Under the pieces are notes generated by a model. That model was not told where the DNA came from, did no database searches, and saw nothing but the letters and a program-made list of their open reading frames with translations. Below, in pieces: positions 1-6,135 of a stretch of 10,927 bases of DNA. Origin of the DNA: Candidatus Cellulosilyticum pullistercoris (lineage in GTDB: Bacteria > Bacillota > Clostridia > Lachnospirales > Cellulosilyticaceae); contig JAHLFQ010000230.1 of NCBI GenBank assembly GCA_018883705.1, forward strand, positions 1 through 10,927, read 5' to 3'. The position numbers were made by a program, and so were the translations under genes. Every line of letters starts with the position of its first letter. The stretch's first letter is position 1.

Positions 1-331
1 TTTTAATATACCAGTTAATAAAATATAAGTCAATAATTGTATTATTATATATGTTTATGTCGAATAATACATAATAAGGATATAAACCAAAATAGATTGT
101 ATATTTTTATGTTTTTCTTATAAAATATATAATAAAATAAATATATAAGGTGATGGATATATATAATAGAGTATAGAAATTGGTATGAAATAGGAAGTTT
201 TACATAAAATATGCATAAAAATATGTATAAATCGAGAAGACATAATAAAAGAGGGCATAAAAGCTAGATAAAATCCTACTAATGAATGGGAATAAATGAT
301 ATAGTCACTAACAGAATCATATTATTTTAAT

Positions 332-359
332 TTGCTCTACAAACTATCAATAGTATAAA
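332..359 (+). promoter_or_regulatory. Possible promoter for the structured element at 364-442
   Basis: A -35-like TTGCTC (332-337), a 16-base spacer and a -10-like TATAAA (354-359) predict a transcript starting near 365. That is exactly where the first hairpin arm begins. The -35 matches only three of six consensus bases, so the call rests on the good -10 and on its position. Confidence 0.35.
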
Positions 360-363
360 AAAG

Positions 364-430
364 ACCTAGGTTTCAGGGGGAGAAACCTAGGTTGAGGGGG
401 GATTTAGCGATGTACCTCACACTTGGTACG
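364..430 (+). ncRNA. Candidate structured RNA: two hairpins separated by a G tract
   Basis: A perfect 11-bp inverted repeat pairs 364-374 (ACCTAGGTTTC) with 382-392, closing a 7-base loop AGGGGGA. A second G-rich segment, GAGGGGGGA, follows at 394-402. A second hairpin pairs GTACC (412-416) with GGTAC (425-429) across an 8-base loop. The element is richer in G and C than its surroundings and sits just after a plausible promoter. The first hairpin is not followed by a T run, so it does not look like an ordinary terminator. I do not recognise the RNA family. Alternatives are a 5'-stabilised leader of a tiny peptide, a small dispersed repeat, or a binding site. Confidence 0.35.
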
Positions 431-442
431 ATAGTATTATGA
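410..442 (+). CDS. Possible 10-residue peptide (uncertain)
   Basis: An ATG at 410 opens an 11-codon frame reading MYLTLGTIVL and ending at TGA 440-442. A purine-rich GAGGGGGGA (394-402) stands about 8 bases upstream, a reasonable ribosome-binding distance. The peptide is hydrophobic. Its start codon lies next to the first arm of the 412-429 hairpin, so folding could mask it. A frame this short arises easily by chance, and the G tract may be structural rather than a Shine-Dalgarno sequence. I cannot assign a family. A small membrane-active peptide would be speculation. Confidence 0.15.
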   Translation: MYLTLGTIVL

Positions 443-565
443 ACAGAAAGATTCAGTTATATACACTTTTATAAAAAATTTATTTAAATTTTTAAAAAGA
501 AAAAATGATAATAATTAAATGGCTATGTTAGAGAAGCTATAAAGTAAGATACTAAGGGAAAAGAA

Positions 566-594
566 TTGGAGATAAAGAATGAATATGTTATGAT
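566..594 (+). promoter_or_regulatory. Promoter of the zinc-ribbon/TM2 gene
   Basis: TTGGAG (566-571) and TATGAT (589-594) are separated by 17 bases. A TG dinucleotide at 586-587 gives an extended -10 (TGnTATGAT). The predicted start near 601 leaves a leader of about 32 bases before the ATG at 633. Confidence 0.5.
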
Positions 595-632
595 AAAGTA
601 AGGCAGATATAGTTTGAAATGGGGAAAAGTAT

Positions 633-1046
633 ATGGTGTGTAAAAAATGTGGTCAAGAACTTGGTGAGGATGTAAGAAGATGCCCTATCTGTAAATCAAT
701 CCAAGTATGTGTAGATACAGATGAGAAAGCGTATCAAACTAATAAGATGTATAGATTAGAAGATACCGTGACTAGTAACAGTCAATTAGAAAGTGAAAGA
801 GATACTCAGACTGCAATAAATAGTTATCCTTATACACCTAGATCTAGAGTGATAGCAGGTTTATTGCAAATCTTTTTAGGTGGTTTTGGTATAGGGAGAT
901 TCTACCTAGGTTACACTGGCATTGCATTAGGACAGCTTTTTACGTTTCCAGTATTCTTTTTAGGTGGAATCTGGGGATTTATTGATGGTATTTTAATCTT
1001 ATGTGGACAGGTCACCCATGATGCTAATGGCATACCTATTCAATAA
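633..1046 (+). CDS. Zinc-ribbon and TM2-domain membrane protein
   Basis: This 137-residue protein has two parts. Residues 3-20 carry two CxxC knuckles (C3-K-K-C6 and C17-P-I-C20), the pattern of a short zinc ribbon. A polar linker of about 50 residues follows. From about residue 71 the C-terminal part matches a TM2 domain: two hydrophobic segments (about 74-90 and 98-125) with the family signature GRFYLG after the first segment and WGFIDG in the second. TM2 proteins are small membrane proteins of poorly known function, and in Firmicutes they often carry such an N-terminal zinc ribbon. ATG 633 is preceded by GGGGAA (621-626) at a spacing of 6. The gene stands alone with its own promoter and ends at a strong terminator. 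Domain identity is firm; the cellular role is unknown. Confidence 0.85.
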   Translation: MVCKKCGQELGEDVRRCPICKSIQVCVDTDEKAYQTNKMYRLEDTVTSNSQLESERDTQTAINSYPYTPRSRVIAGLLQIFLGGFGIGRFYLGYTGIALGQLFTFPVFFLGGIWGFIDGILILCGQVTHDANGIPIQ

Positions 1047-1084
1047 GGCTGCCTGTTGGTCATTTGGCTTAATGTAAATAAAAG

Positions 1085-1134
1085 GAGAGCTAGCAAACTC
1101 ATAATCTTGAAGTTTGCTAGCTCTCTTTCTATTT
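1085..1134. terminator. Bidirectional intrinsic terminator
   Basis: A perfect 15-bp stem pairs 1085-1099 with 1111-1125 across an 11-base loop. TTTCTATTT follows on the + strand and, read on the - strand, CCTTTTATTT. It lies between two convergent genes and can stop transcription of both. Confidence 0.9.
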
Positions 1135-1181
1135 AAATTAAAAATAAGAATCTAGAACGCTAGATATCATTAGGAATAATA

Positions 1182-2525
1182 CTATAAATGATAGCTATTG
1201 TAATTGTTACTGATATCTGTAATTTTACTAATTAGGCAAATAGCTTCTTCATAGGTTACAGGCATATCAGGTGAAAAGGCATTACCATTACGTGTATTTA
1301 ATAACCCTGATTTTACACAAAATTCAATGGCTTCTTGCATCTTAGGTGATACTGAATCTATATCACTAATGATAACTTCGCTAGGTATAAGGGCAAGATC
1401 GAGATTGCTAAGATATTCATAAATGATTTGAGCAATTTCTCCTCTAGTTGTTGGTAAGTTTTCACGATAAATGGAAGAGCCGTTATATTGAATTTTATCA
1501 TCGAGAAATGAATTAACAGTATAATCTGTGGCATCTCTTAGAAGAGAAAGGAAAGTACGCATGGTGATTGGTGTAGTGTAATTGTGCGTAGTACGAGTAA
1601 TCCATCCTTCATCTAGTGCTCTTTCTACATAAGGTTTTGCCCAAGGTGAATACGTATTATTGATAATATAAGGTTGCATGCTTTGATCTGTGCCAAGAGT
1701 AAAGTTTTCTGAACCGTATTTAAAGAGTTTATTAATATCTTCGAACTGAAGAGGTGCATCTGTACGCATGACCACTGCAATAAGCTCAATATTATCATAG
1801 CGGGCTTTAGCTACTAGCGTACGGCCAGCAGGCGTATGATAACCTGTTTTTGCAGCAACAACATGCTCATTATAATAGGTACTATTTGGATCAAGTAGGG
1901 CTGCTGTATGGGTAATAGGAATTATTTTACCTGTATTTGCAACCTTAAAATTATAGCTTTGAGTACCTGCTATTTTTTCAACCACGGGATTGCTAAAGGC
2001 ATGAAGTGCAATTTGCGATAAAGAAAACGGTGTTGTGTAGTGTAAGGGATCATGGTAACCATGTGGATTGACAAAGTTTGTACGTGTAGCGCCAAAAGAA
2101 AAAGCAAGGGTATTCATTTTAGTTGCGAAATTTTGAATAGAACCTGAGTCTGCTTTAGCTAGGTCATAACATACAAAATTATCTGAAGCCATAAGTACGG
2201 CATGTAGTCCATCTAAAACGGTATAAGAATCGCCTACATTTAAACCAATTTGACTACTATCTGAAGGTACATTGTTCAATGCATCTTGAGATTTAGTAAT
2301 GATTTGATTTAGAGGTAGATCCTCAGCAATGGCTAATGAAGTTAAAATCTTAGTCGTACTAGCGGGATAAAAAGTTTCATTTAGATTTTTTGAGTATAGA
2401 ATCGTATTTGTAGTTGTTTCTATTAAGATAGCGCCGTCTGCACTGATATCAGGAAGCGTGGCTGCTGAAGTTATATTACAAATCAGAAGAATACTAAATA
2501 TAAAGCATAAAAATTTCCGATACAT
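1182..2525 (-). CDS. D-alanyl-D-alanine carboxypeptidase (peptidase S11) with C-terminal SLH repeats
   Basis: This 447-residue exported enzyme belongs to the DacF/penicillin-binding-protein-5 type, which trims the terminal D-alanine from peptidoglycan stem peptides. A signal peptide occupies about residues 1-21 (basic start, hydrophobic core, AxA-like end near SAA). All three active-site motifs are visible: SxxK as S56-T-T-K59, SxN as S114-D-N116 and KTG as K226-T-G228. The usual S11 C-terminal beta domain and amphipathic membrane anchor are not evident. Instead, residues from about 292 to 435 look like S-layer homology repeats: WAKPYVERALDEGW, TTRGEIAQIIY, and SDI followed by FSPDMPVTYEEA. 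These would anchor the enzyme to secondary wall polymers. ATG 2525 follows AAGGAG (2532-2537 on the opposite strand) at a spacing of 6. The gene is monocistronic and diverges from the TetR gene. Function is confident; the number of SLH units (two to three, some degenerate) is less so. Confidence 0.9.
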   Translation of the reverse strand: MYRKFLCFIFSILLICNITSAATLPDISADGAILIETTTNTILYSKNLNETFYPASTTKILTSLAIAEDLPLNQIITKSQDALNNVPSDSSQIGLNVGDSYTVLDGLHAVLMASDNFVCYDLAKADSGSIQNFATKMNTLAFSFGATRTNFVNPHGYHDPLHYTTPFSLSQIALHAFSNPVVEKIAGTQSYNFKVANTGKIIPITHTAALLDPNSTYYNEHVVAAKTGYHTPAGRTLVAKARYDNIELIAVVMRTDAPLQFEDINKLFKYGSENFTLGTDQSMQPYIINNTYSPWAKPYVERALDEGWITRTTHNYTTPITMRTFLSLLRDATDYTVNSFLDDKIQYNGSSIYRENLPTTRGEIAQIIYEYLSNLDLALIPSEVIISDIDSVSPKMQEAIEFCVKSGLLNTRNGNAFSPDMPVTYEEAICLISKITDISNNYNSYHL

Positions 2526-2564
2526 TCAAAACTCCTTTCGTCGTCTAAAAATAAGTCTGTCCAT

Positions 2565-2594
2565 ATTATATAACAATAAAAGTAGGGGATGCAA
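2565..2594 (-). promoter_or_regulatory. Promoter of the carboxypeptidase gene
   Basis: Read on the - strand, TTGCAT (2594-2589) and a perfect TATAAT (2570-2565) are separated by 18 bases. Transcription would start near 2558, giving a leader of about 33 bases. An 8-bp inverted repeat, TCCATATT (2560-2567) with AATATGGA (2624-2631), overlaps the -10 and could be a regulator site, though its arms are far apart. Confidence 0.5.
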
Positions 2595-2706
2595 ATTGTC
2601 CGAAGAAAAAGTAAGAAAAATAAAATATGGAAATATGTATAAGAAACATAAAATAGACCATACTTTAGAAGACTATTATTTGTAAATTTTGAAAGGAGAT
2701 ACAGAT

Positions 2707-3354
2707 ATGATGATGTATCAATCATTAGAGAACTTTTCATTAAGAAAAATTAACTATGTAAAAACAAGAACCACTATTTTAAAGACAACTGCTAACTTAT
2801 TAAAACAAAAAGAGTTTTTAGATATTACAGTAGATGAAATTTGCCAGAAGGCTCAAATTTCTAGAGGAACTTTCTTTAATTACTTTTCAACCAAAGAACA
2901 TATCTTCCATTATTTCATTCGTATCTTTACTATAAAAATTGCTTTAAGAATGCAAAAGTGGAATGATAAGATGAGCTTTGAAGATAAGCTAGATGCTATT
3001 TATGAATGGTTCTTAGAGGAGAAGCAATATACTAAATTTATTAGTAGCTACATCAATTTTGTTTTAACTGTAGGAGAAGAAGCTAATGAAATGAAGCTTA
3101 TTGATGCTGAATTTGTTTATTTTTTCGATGATATTAAAGAGGAAGAATATGCTTACTATAATGATTTAACGTTAAATAAATTATTTATGCAAATCTGTAA
3201 GGATGCAAAAGAGAAGGGCGAAATTAATTTACCCTACAACGAGCCAGAACTTAGTAGTTTGGTGATAGGAGTTATTACAGGAAGTTATTTAAGTGATCAT
3301 GTAAATCCAGAACAAAAGCATCTAAAGGTTTTTAATCGCATTTGGAAAGACTAA
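2707..3354 (+). CDS. TetR/AcrR-family transcriptional regulator
   Basis: This 215-residue protein has the classic N-terminal TetR DNA-binding domain at about residues 18-68. The HTH core DITVDEICQKAQISRGTFFNYFSTKEHIF contains the conserved TxxxIxxxAxxSxGTFYxYFxxKE pattern. The remainder is predicted to be helical, as expected for the ligand-binding and dimerisation half, but is too divergent for a ligand to be inferred. The start is taken as ATG 2707, with AAGGAG at 2693-2698 and a spacing of 8. An in-frame TTG at 2689 lies upstream of and overlaps this ribosome binding site, so it is unlikely; ATGs at 2710 and 2713 are less likely alternatives. The gene diverges from the carboxypeptidase and is followed by its own terminator and then the FUSC-HAD gene. 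TetR proteins often control neighbouring transporters, so that gene is a plausible target by inference. A clear promoter could not be resolved. Confidence 0.88.
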   Translation: MMMYQSLENFSLRKINYVKTRTTILKTTANLLKQKEFLDITVDEICQKAQISRGTFFNYFSTKEHIFHYFIRIFTIKIALRMQKWNDKMSFEDKLDAIYEWFLEEKQYTKFISSYINFVLTVGEEANEMKLIDAEFVYFFDDIKEEEYAYYNDLTLNKLFMQICKDAKEKGEINLPYNEPELSSLVIGVITGSYLSDHVNPEQKHLKVFNRIWKD

Positions 3355-3401
3355 AATGATAAATATAAATGAATTAGTTATTTATATCAAGAAAATGAAG
3401 G

Positions 3402-3447
3402 AACATCTACTTATTTAGCCTTGTACTGATAAGGAAGATGTTTTTTT
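3402..3447 (+). terminator. Intrinsic terminator after the TetR gene
   Basis: AACATCT (3402-3408) pairs with AGATGTT (3436-3442), and CTTAT (3410-3414) with ATAAG (3429-3433), leaving a small asymmetric internal loop. A run of seven Ts (3441-3447) overlaps and follows the stem. This separates the TetR gene from the FUSC-HAD gene. Confidence 0.75.
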
Positions 3448-3460
3448 GTTGAATCATTTT

Positions 3461-3476
3461 TAACTAATATTAGTTA
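3461..3476. promoter_or_regulatory. Perfect 16-bp palindrome, candidate operator
   Basis: TAACTAATATTAGTTA is a perfect palindrome placed just upstream of the extended -10 at 3497-3505, covering roughly -51 to -36 of the predicted start. That position suits a regulator acting on the FUSC-HAD gene. A half-site ATTAGTTA also occurs at 3373-3380. The site is all A/T except for one C and one G, so chance is a real alternative. The neighbouring TetR protein is the obvious candidate ligand by inference. Confidence 0.35.
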
Positions 3477-3496
3477 TATTTTATAGAAGTAAAGTA

Positions 3497-3505
3497 TGAT
3501 ATAAT
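3497..3505 (+). promoter_or_regulatory. Extended -10 promoter element of the FUSC-HAD gene
   Basis: TGATATAAT gives a perfect -10 (TATAAT, 3500-3505) with an extended TG motif at 3497-3498. No good -35 lies at the normal distance, which is common for extended -10 promoters or ones needing an activator. The predicted start near 3512 leaves a leader of about 85 bases. Confidence 0.5.
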
Positions 3506-3596
3506 TTCAAAATAAATCATGTGTTTTATAAAAGAAAAATAAAACGTTGATTTATAAAATAAAATTTTAAGGATATAAAAAGGTTGAGAAGAAGTT

Positions 3597-4871
3597 ATGA
3601 GTAGAAAGAGAAAATCATTACCCCCAATAGGGATGCGAATGATTAAGTCAGCAGTAGGTGTATTTTTAGCCCTAGTAATTTATTTACTTAGAGGAAGGCA
3701 GGGTGCGCCTTTTTATACGGCAATATCTGTTCTTTGGTGTATGCAACCCTATAACAGTGATGCGAGAAAAAATGCACTTCAAAGAACAATAGGTACTATA
3801 ATCGGAGCTGTGTATGGATTAATTGTGATTATAATAGAGTATTATTTATTTCCAACGCCATATGAAATTGTGAGATATTTATTAATATCCCTTTTTATTA
3901 TACCGGTTCTTTATACTACCGTTATATGCAATAAAAAAAATGCTTCGTATTTTTCATGCGTAGTATTTCTAAGTATTACCATTGTGCACATTACAGATGC
4001 GAATCCGTATCTTTTTGTGTTTAATAGATTTTTAGATACCATGATAGGAATTGGATTAGCACTTTTAATTAATAGTGTGCGTATTCCAAGAAAAAGAAGA
4101 ACAGATTGTTTATTCGTATTAGAACTTGATGATGTGTTACTAAAAATACAAGAAACGATGACATCTTATAGTAAAATTGAATTAAATAAAATGATAGATA
4201 GTGGTGCAAAGTTTACTATAGCTACAATGAGGCCACCAGCAGCACTTATACCAGCATTGCAAGGGATAAGAATAAAATTACCTGTAGTCGCTATGGATGG
4301 TGCAGTGCTATATGATATTAATGAAAATAGATTTTTAAAGAAGTATGCAATGACCTATGAAGAAATGGAGACTTTTGTAGACTTCTTCCATGAAAGGGAC
4401 TTTCATTGCTTTATCAATGTCATTATTGAAGATTCTGTTGCTATTTATTATCAAGAATTTAAAAATCCTATTGAACAGAAAATTTATAAGCAGTTAAGAT
4501 CATCGCCTTATCGTAACTATATAAAAGGAAATCCTACTAAACAAGGAGATACCGTATACTTAATGCTTATAGATACGGAAGAAAGAATAGAATATTTATA
4601 TAAAGAACTAAAAGAGGCGGCCTATACAGAGTCTCATAAAATTATAAAGTATGCTTCTAATGATTACCCAGGATACATGTATATAAAAGTATATAATAAA
4701 GAAGCAAGTAAAAAGAATATGATACAGCATATACAGCAGAAGATTGAATTAAAAGAAATCGTGACATTAGGTGAAGTTGAAGGAATTGGTAACAATAGAA
4801 TTGAAGGAAAAGATTGTAATGAAATTGTTCGAAACTTTAAGAAAGTATATGAACCGTATTTTTGGAAGTAG
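3597..4871 (+). CDS. FUSC-type membrane protein fused to a degenerate HAD/Cof-like domain
   Basis: This 424-residue protein has two modules. Residues 1-165 hold about six hydrophobic segments (near 16-31, 37-50, 64-84, 93-110, 116-132 and 142-160) resembling the N-terminal half of aromatic-acid-exporter/FUSC proteins, including the LQRTIGTIIGAVYG stretch and FNRFLDTMIGIGLAL. After a basic hinge (RIPRKRR), residues 170-424 resemble a Cof-type HAD phosphatase: FVLELDDVLL, FTIATMRPP, LPVVAMDGAVLYD and a C-terminal LGEVEGIGNNR. The key residues are altered. The nucleophile position is E176 (normally Asp in DxDGT), only D178 of the pair remains, and the usual GDxxND is G392-E-V-E-G. A sensing or regulatory role for this domain is therefore inferred rather than phosphatase activity. 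ATG 3597 has only a weak GAGAAG (3586-3591). The gene is monocistronic between two terminators. Substrate unknown. Confidence 0.75.
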   Translation: MSRKRKSLPPIGMRMIKSAVGVFLALVIYLLRGRQGAPFYTAISVLWCMQPYNSDARKNALQRTIGTIIGAVYGLIVIIIEYYLFPTPYEIVRYLLISLFIIPVLYTTVICNKKNASYFSCVVFLSITIVHITDANPYLFVFNRFLDTMIGIGLALLINSVRIPRKRRTDCLFVLELDDVLLKIQETMTSYSKIELNKMIDSGAKFTIATMRPPAALIPALQGIRIKLPVVAMDGAVLYDINENRFLKKYAMTYEEMETFVDFFHERDFHCFINVIIEDSVAIYYQEFKNPIEQKIYKQLRSSPYRNYIKGNPTKQGDTVYLMLIDTEERIEYLYKELKEAAYTESHKIIKYASNDYPGYMYIKVYNKEASKKNMIQHIQQKIELKEIVTLGEVEGIGNNRIEGKDCNEIVRNFKKVYEPYFWK

Positions 4872-4935
4872 AATATAAAGCTATTCCTGATAGGAAATTA
4901 AATATGGAGTAAAAATATTTTAATAAAATAGACTT

Positions 4936-4979
4936 AAACAATGCGCAACAATTAATGATTGTTGCGCATTGTTTTGTTT
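4936..4979 (+). terminator. Intrinsic terminator after the FUSC-HAD gene
   Basis: A perfect 17-bp stem pairs 4936-4952 with 4958-4974 across the loop TAATG, and the T-rich stretch TTTTGTTT runs over 4972-4979. The GC-containing core GCGCAACAAT makes it strong. It isolates the FUSC-HAD unit from the sugar operon. Confidence 0.88.
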
Positions 4980-5022
4980 AAAACTGATAAATAAATTAAA
5001 AAAATAAAATTTTTTTTATAAA

Positions 5023-5051
5023 TTGAAAATAAAATAATATTATGATAATAT
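5023..5051 (+). promoter_or_regulatory. Promoter of the beta-galactoside operon
   Basis: TTGAAA (5023-5028) and TAATAT (5046-5051) are separated by 17 bases, with a TG at 5043-5044 giving an extended -10. The predicted start is near 5058, immediately before the palindromic operator at 5061-5074. Confidence 0.65.
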
Positions 5052-5060
5052 AAATATATA

Positions 5061-5074
5061 AACAACCGGTTGTT
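5061..5074. promoter_or_regulatory. LacI-family operator, probably autoregulatory
   Basis: AACAACCGGTTGTT is a perfect 14-bp palindrome with a central CG step, the typical form of operators bound by LacI/GalR-family dimers. It sits about +4 to +17 from the predicted transcription start, where bound repressor would block RNA polymerase. The regulator is the first gene of the operon, so it probably represses itself and the whole set until a sugar ligand is bound. I found no second copy in the window. Confidence 0.65.
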
Positions 5075-5096
5075 CAATAAAGAGAAAAAAATTAGT

Positions 5097-5117
5097 AAAA
5101 AGGATGAAAGGAATGTG
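5097..5117 (+). promoter_or_regulatory. Ribosome binding region that decides the LacI start
   Basis: AAAAAGGA (5097-5104) ends 10 bases before GTG 5115, and a second AAAGGA (5107-5112) lies 2 bases before it. A four-codon frame, ATG 5104 to TGA 5116-5118, overlaps this GTG and could couple translation. The 15 bases at 5101-5115 recur exactly at 9657-9671, before the GH35 gene. Confidence 0.4.
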
Positions 5118-6113
5118 ATTAGTAAAAAAATAACAATTAGTGATATTGCAAATGAGTTAGGTGTTTCTAAAACAACTGTTTCAAGGGCGATATCAGGTAA
5201 AGGACGAATTAGTGAGGCAACTAGATTAAGAGTACAAGAATATATTGAATTACATAATTACAGACCAAACGTTATTGCTAAGAGTTTAGCTCAGTCTAAA
5301 ACTTTTAATATTGGGGTGGTGCTTCCAGCAGATACTAATTTAACAGAAATTCCTTTCTTTCAGAGTTGTTTAATGGGAATTTGTGACGTAGCAGTAAGTT
5401 TTGAGTATGATGTAGTGGTCATAACAACAACTGAAGAGGATATTAGTCAGCTTAAGAGAGTTGTTCAAAAAAATAAAGTAGATGGCATCATTTTAACGAG
5501 AACAACAACGAATGATCTTGCTACGGCTTATCTGAAAGAGAATCATATCCCTTTTGTTGTAATAGGATCTAGTGAAGATGCAGAAATCGTACAAATTGAT
5601 AATAATCATGTGGAGGGATGTGCTGAACTCACTTCAATACTCATTAAGTATGGATATTATCGTATGGCACTACTTGGAGGAAATCCTAGACATATTGTTA
5701 ATACAAATCGCTATAAAGGATTTATAAAGGCATTTAGAGATAATAAGAGAATGGTTGATGAGAGTCTTATTCATATGAATTTAACAAGTAAGGTCATGAT
5801 TGAGCGAACAGTCGATTTAATAATGGAACAAGGGGTAGATTGTATTGTTTGTACAGATGATATTATTTGTAGTCAAGTTTTGACTAGGTTAAATGAGAAG
5901 GGGTATATCATTCCAAATGATGTCAAGGTAGCATCTTTCTATGATAGTGTTTACCTAGAAAATTATAATCCTCCAGTTACTTCTTTAAGAATAGATGTAA
6001 AGAGTTTAGGAATAGAAGCTGGGGAATGTTTAATTAATCTAATTGCACAACATGAAGTAGCTCAGAAAACGTTATTAGATTATGAATTAGTCTTAAAAAA
6101 ATCTACAATGTAA
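5115..6113 (+). CDS. LacI-family transcriptional regulator of the sugar operon
   Basis: From GTG 5115 this is a 332-residue protein, the normal length for the family. Residues 6-60 form the LacI DNA-binding region: helix-turn-helix ITISDIANELGVSKTTVSRAIS, then YRPNVIAKSLA, which includes the hinge helix. Residues from about 64 to 330 are the periplasmic-binding-protein-like sugar-sensing core, with IGVVLP, VDGIILTR, RYKGFIKAF and the TSLRID stretch near 289. The in-frame TTG at 5070 has no ribosome binding site, overlaps the operator and would leave almost no leader, so GTG 5115 is preferred. The gene opens an operon whose next gene begins 22 bases after its stop. By position it should control uptake and hydrolysis of beta-galactosides, binding the palindrome at 5061-5074. 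The ligand itself cannot be read from the sequence. Confidence 0.88.
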   Translation: MISKKITISDIANELGVSKTTVSRAISGKGRISEATRLRVQEYIELHNYRPNVIAKSLAQSKTFNIGVVLPADTNLTEIPFFQSCLMGICDVAVSFEYDVVVITTTEEDISQLKRVVQKNKVDGIILTRTTTNDLATAYLKENHIPFVVIGSSEDAEIVQIDNNHVEGCAELTSILIKYGYYRMALLGGNPRHIVNTNRYKGFIKAFRDNKRMVDESLIHMNLTSKVMIERTVDLIMEQGVDCIVCTDDIICSQVLTRLNEKGYIIPNDVKVASFYDSVYLENYNPPVTSLRIDVKSLGIEAGECLINLIAQHEVAQKTLLDYELVLKKSTM

Positions 6114-6135
6114 AATTTAGGGAGGCGTTTGAGCA

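Larger units (their letters stand above)
1..632. other. Long AT-rich region without a convincing protein gene
   Basis: This stretch is very AT-rich, has stop codons in all frames and shows no ORF with recognisable protein character. A weak promoter-like pair (TTGTAT at 97-102, TATAAA at 119-124, 16-base spacer) could drive transcription from about position 131, but no gene follows it. A short frame after a poor AAGGTG ends within a few codons. The informative part is 332-442, described separately. A purely A/T inverted repeat lies at 474-493 (9-base arms, 2-base loop); it could form a weak hairpin but has no good U-tract. The last part, 566-632, holds the promoter and ribosome binding site of the zinc-ribbon gene. 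The 5' end of the window may include the tail of an intergenic region belonging to an unseen upstream gene. Confidence 0.6.

Noticed and set aside
364..392. First hairpin as an intrinsic terminator of an upstream gene
   Set aside because: It is followed by a G tract rather than Ts, and no gene ends nearby upstream.
474..493. A/T-only inverted repeat as a terminator
   Set aside because: The stem contains no G-C pair and no distinct T-tract follows; such repeats are expected by chance in DNA this AT-rich.
1150..1165. Small ATCTAG/CTAGAT hairpin downstream of the carboxypeptidase
   Set aside because: Only 6 bp with a 4-base loop and no T run; the strong shared terminator at 1085-1125 explains termination.
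2458..2685. 75-codon + strand frame overlapping the start of the carboxypeptidase gene
   Set aside because: It runs antisense to the signal peptide of a well-supported gene and through its promoter, has no ribosome binding site and shows low-complexity Lys/Ile composition.
2689..2706. TTG 2689 as the TetR start
   Set aside because: The ribosome binding site AAGGAG lies inside this extension, pointing to ATG 2707.
2483..2740. 85-codon - strand frame between the carboxypeptidase and TetR genes
   Set aside because: It overlaps both real genes in another frame; its hydrophobic, Phe/Tyr/Leu-rich make-up is what A/T-rich DNA gives by chance.
5070..5114. TTG 5070 as the LacI start
   Set aside because: It overlaps the operator, has no Shine-Dalgarno sequence and sits about 12 bases from the predicted transcription start. 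The family domain starts naturally from GTG 5115.
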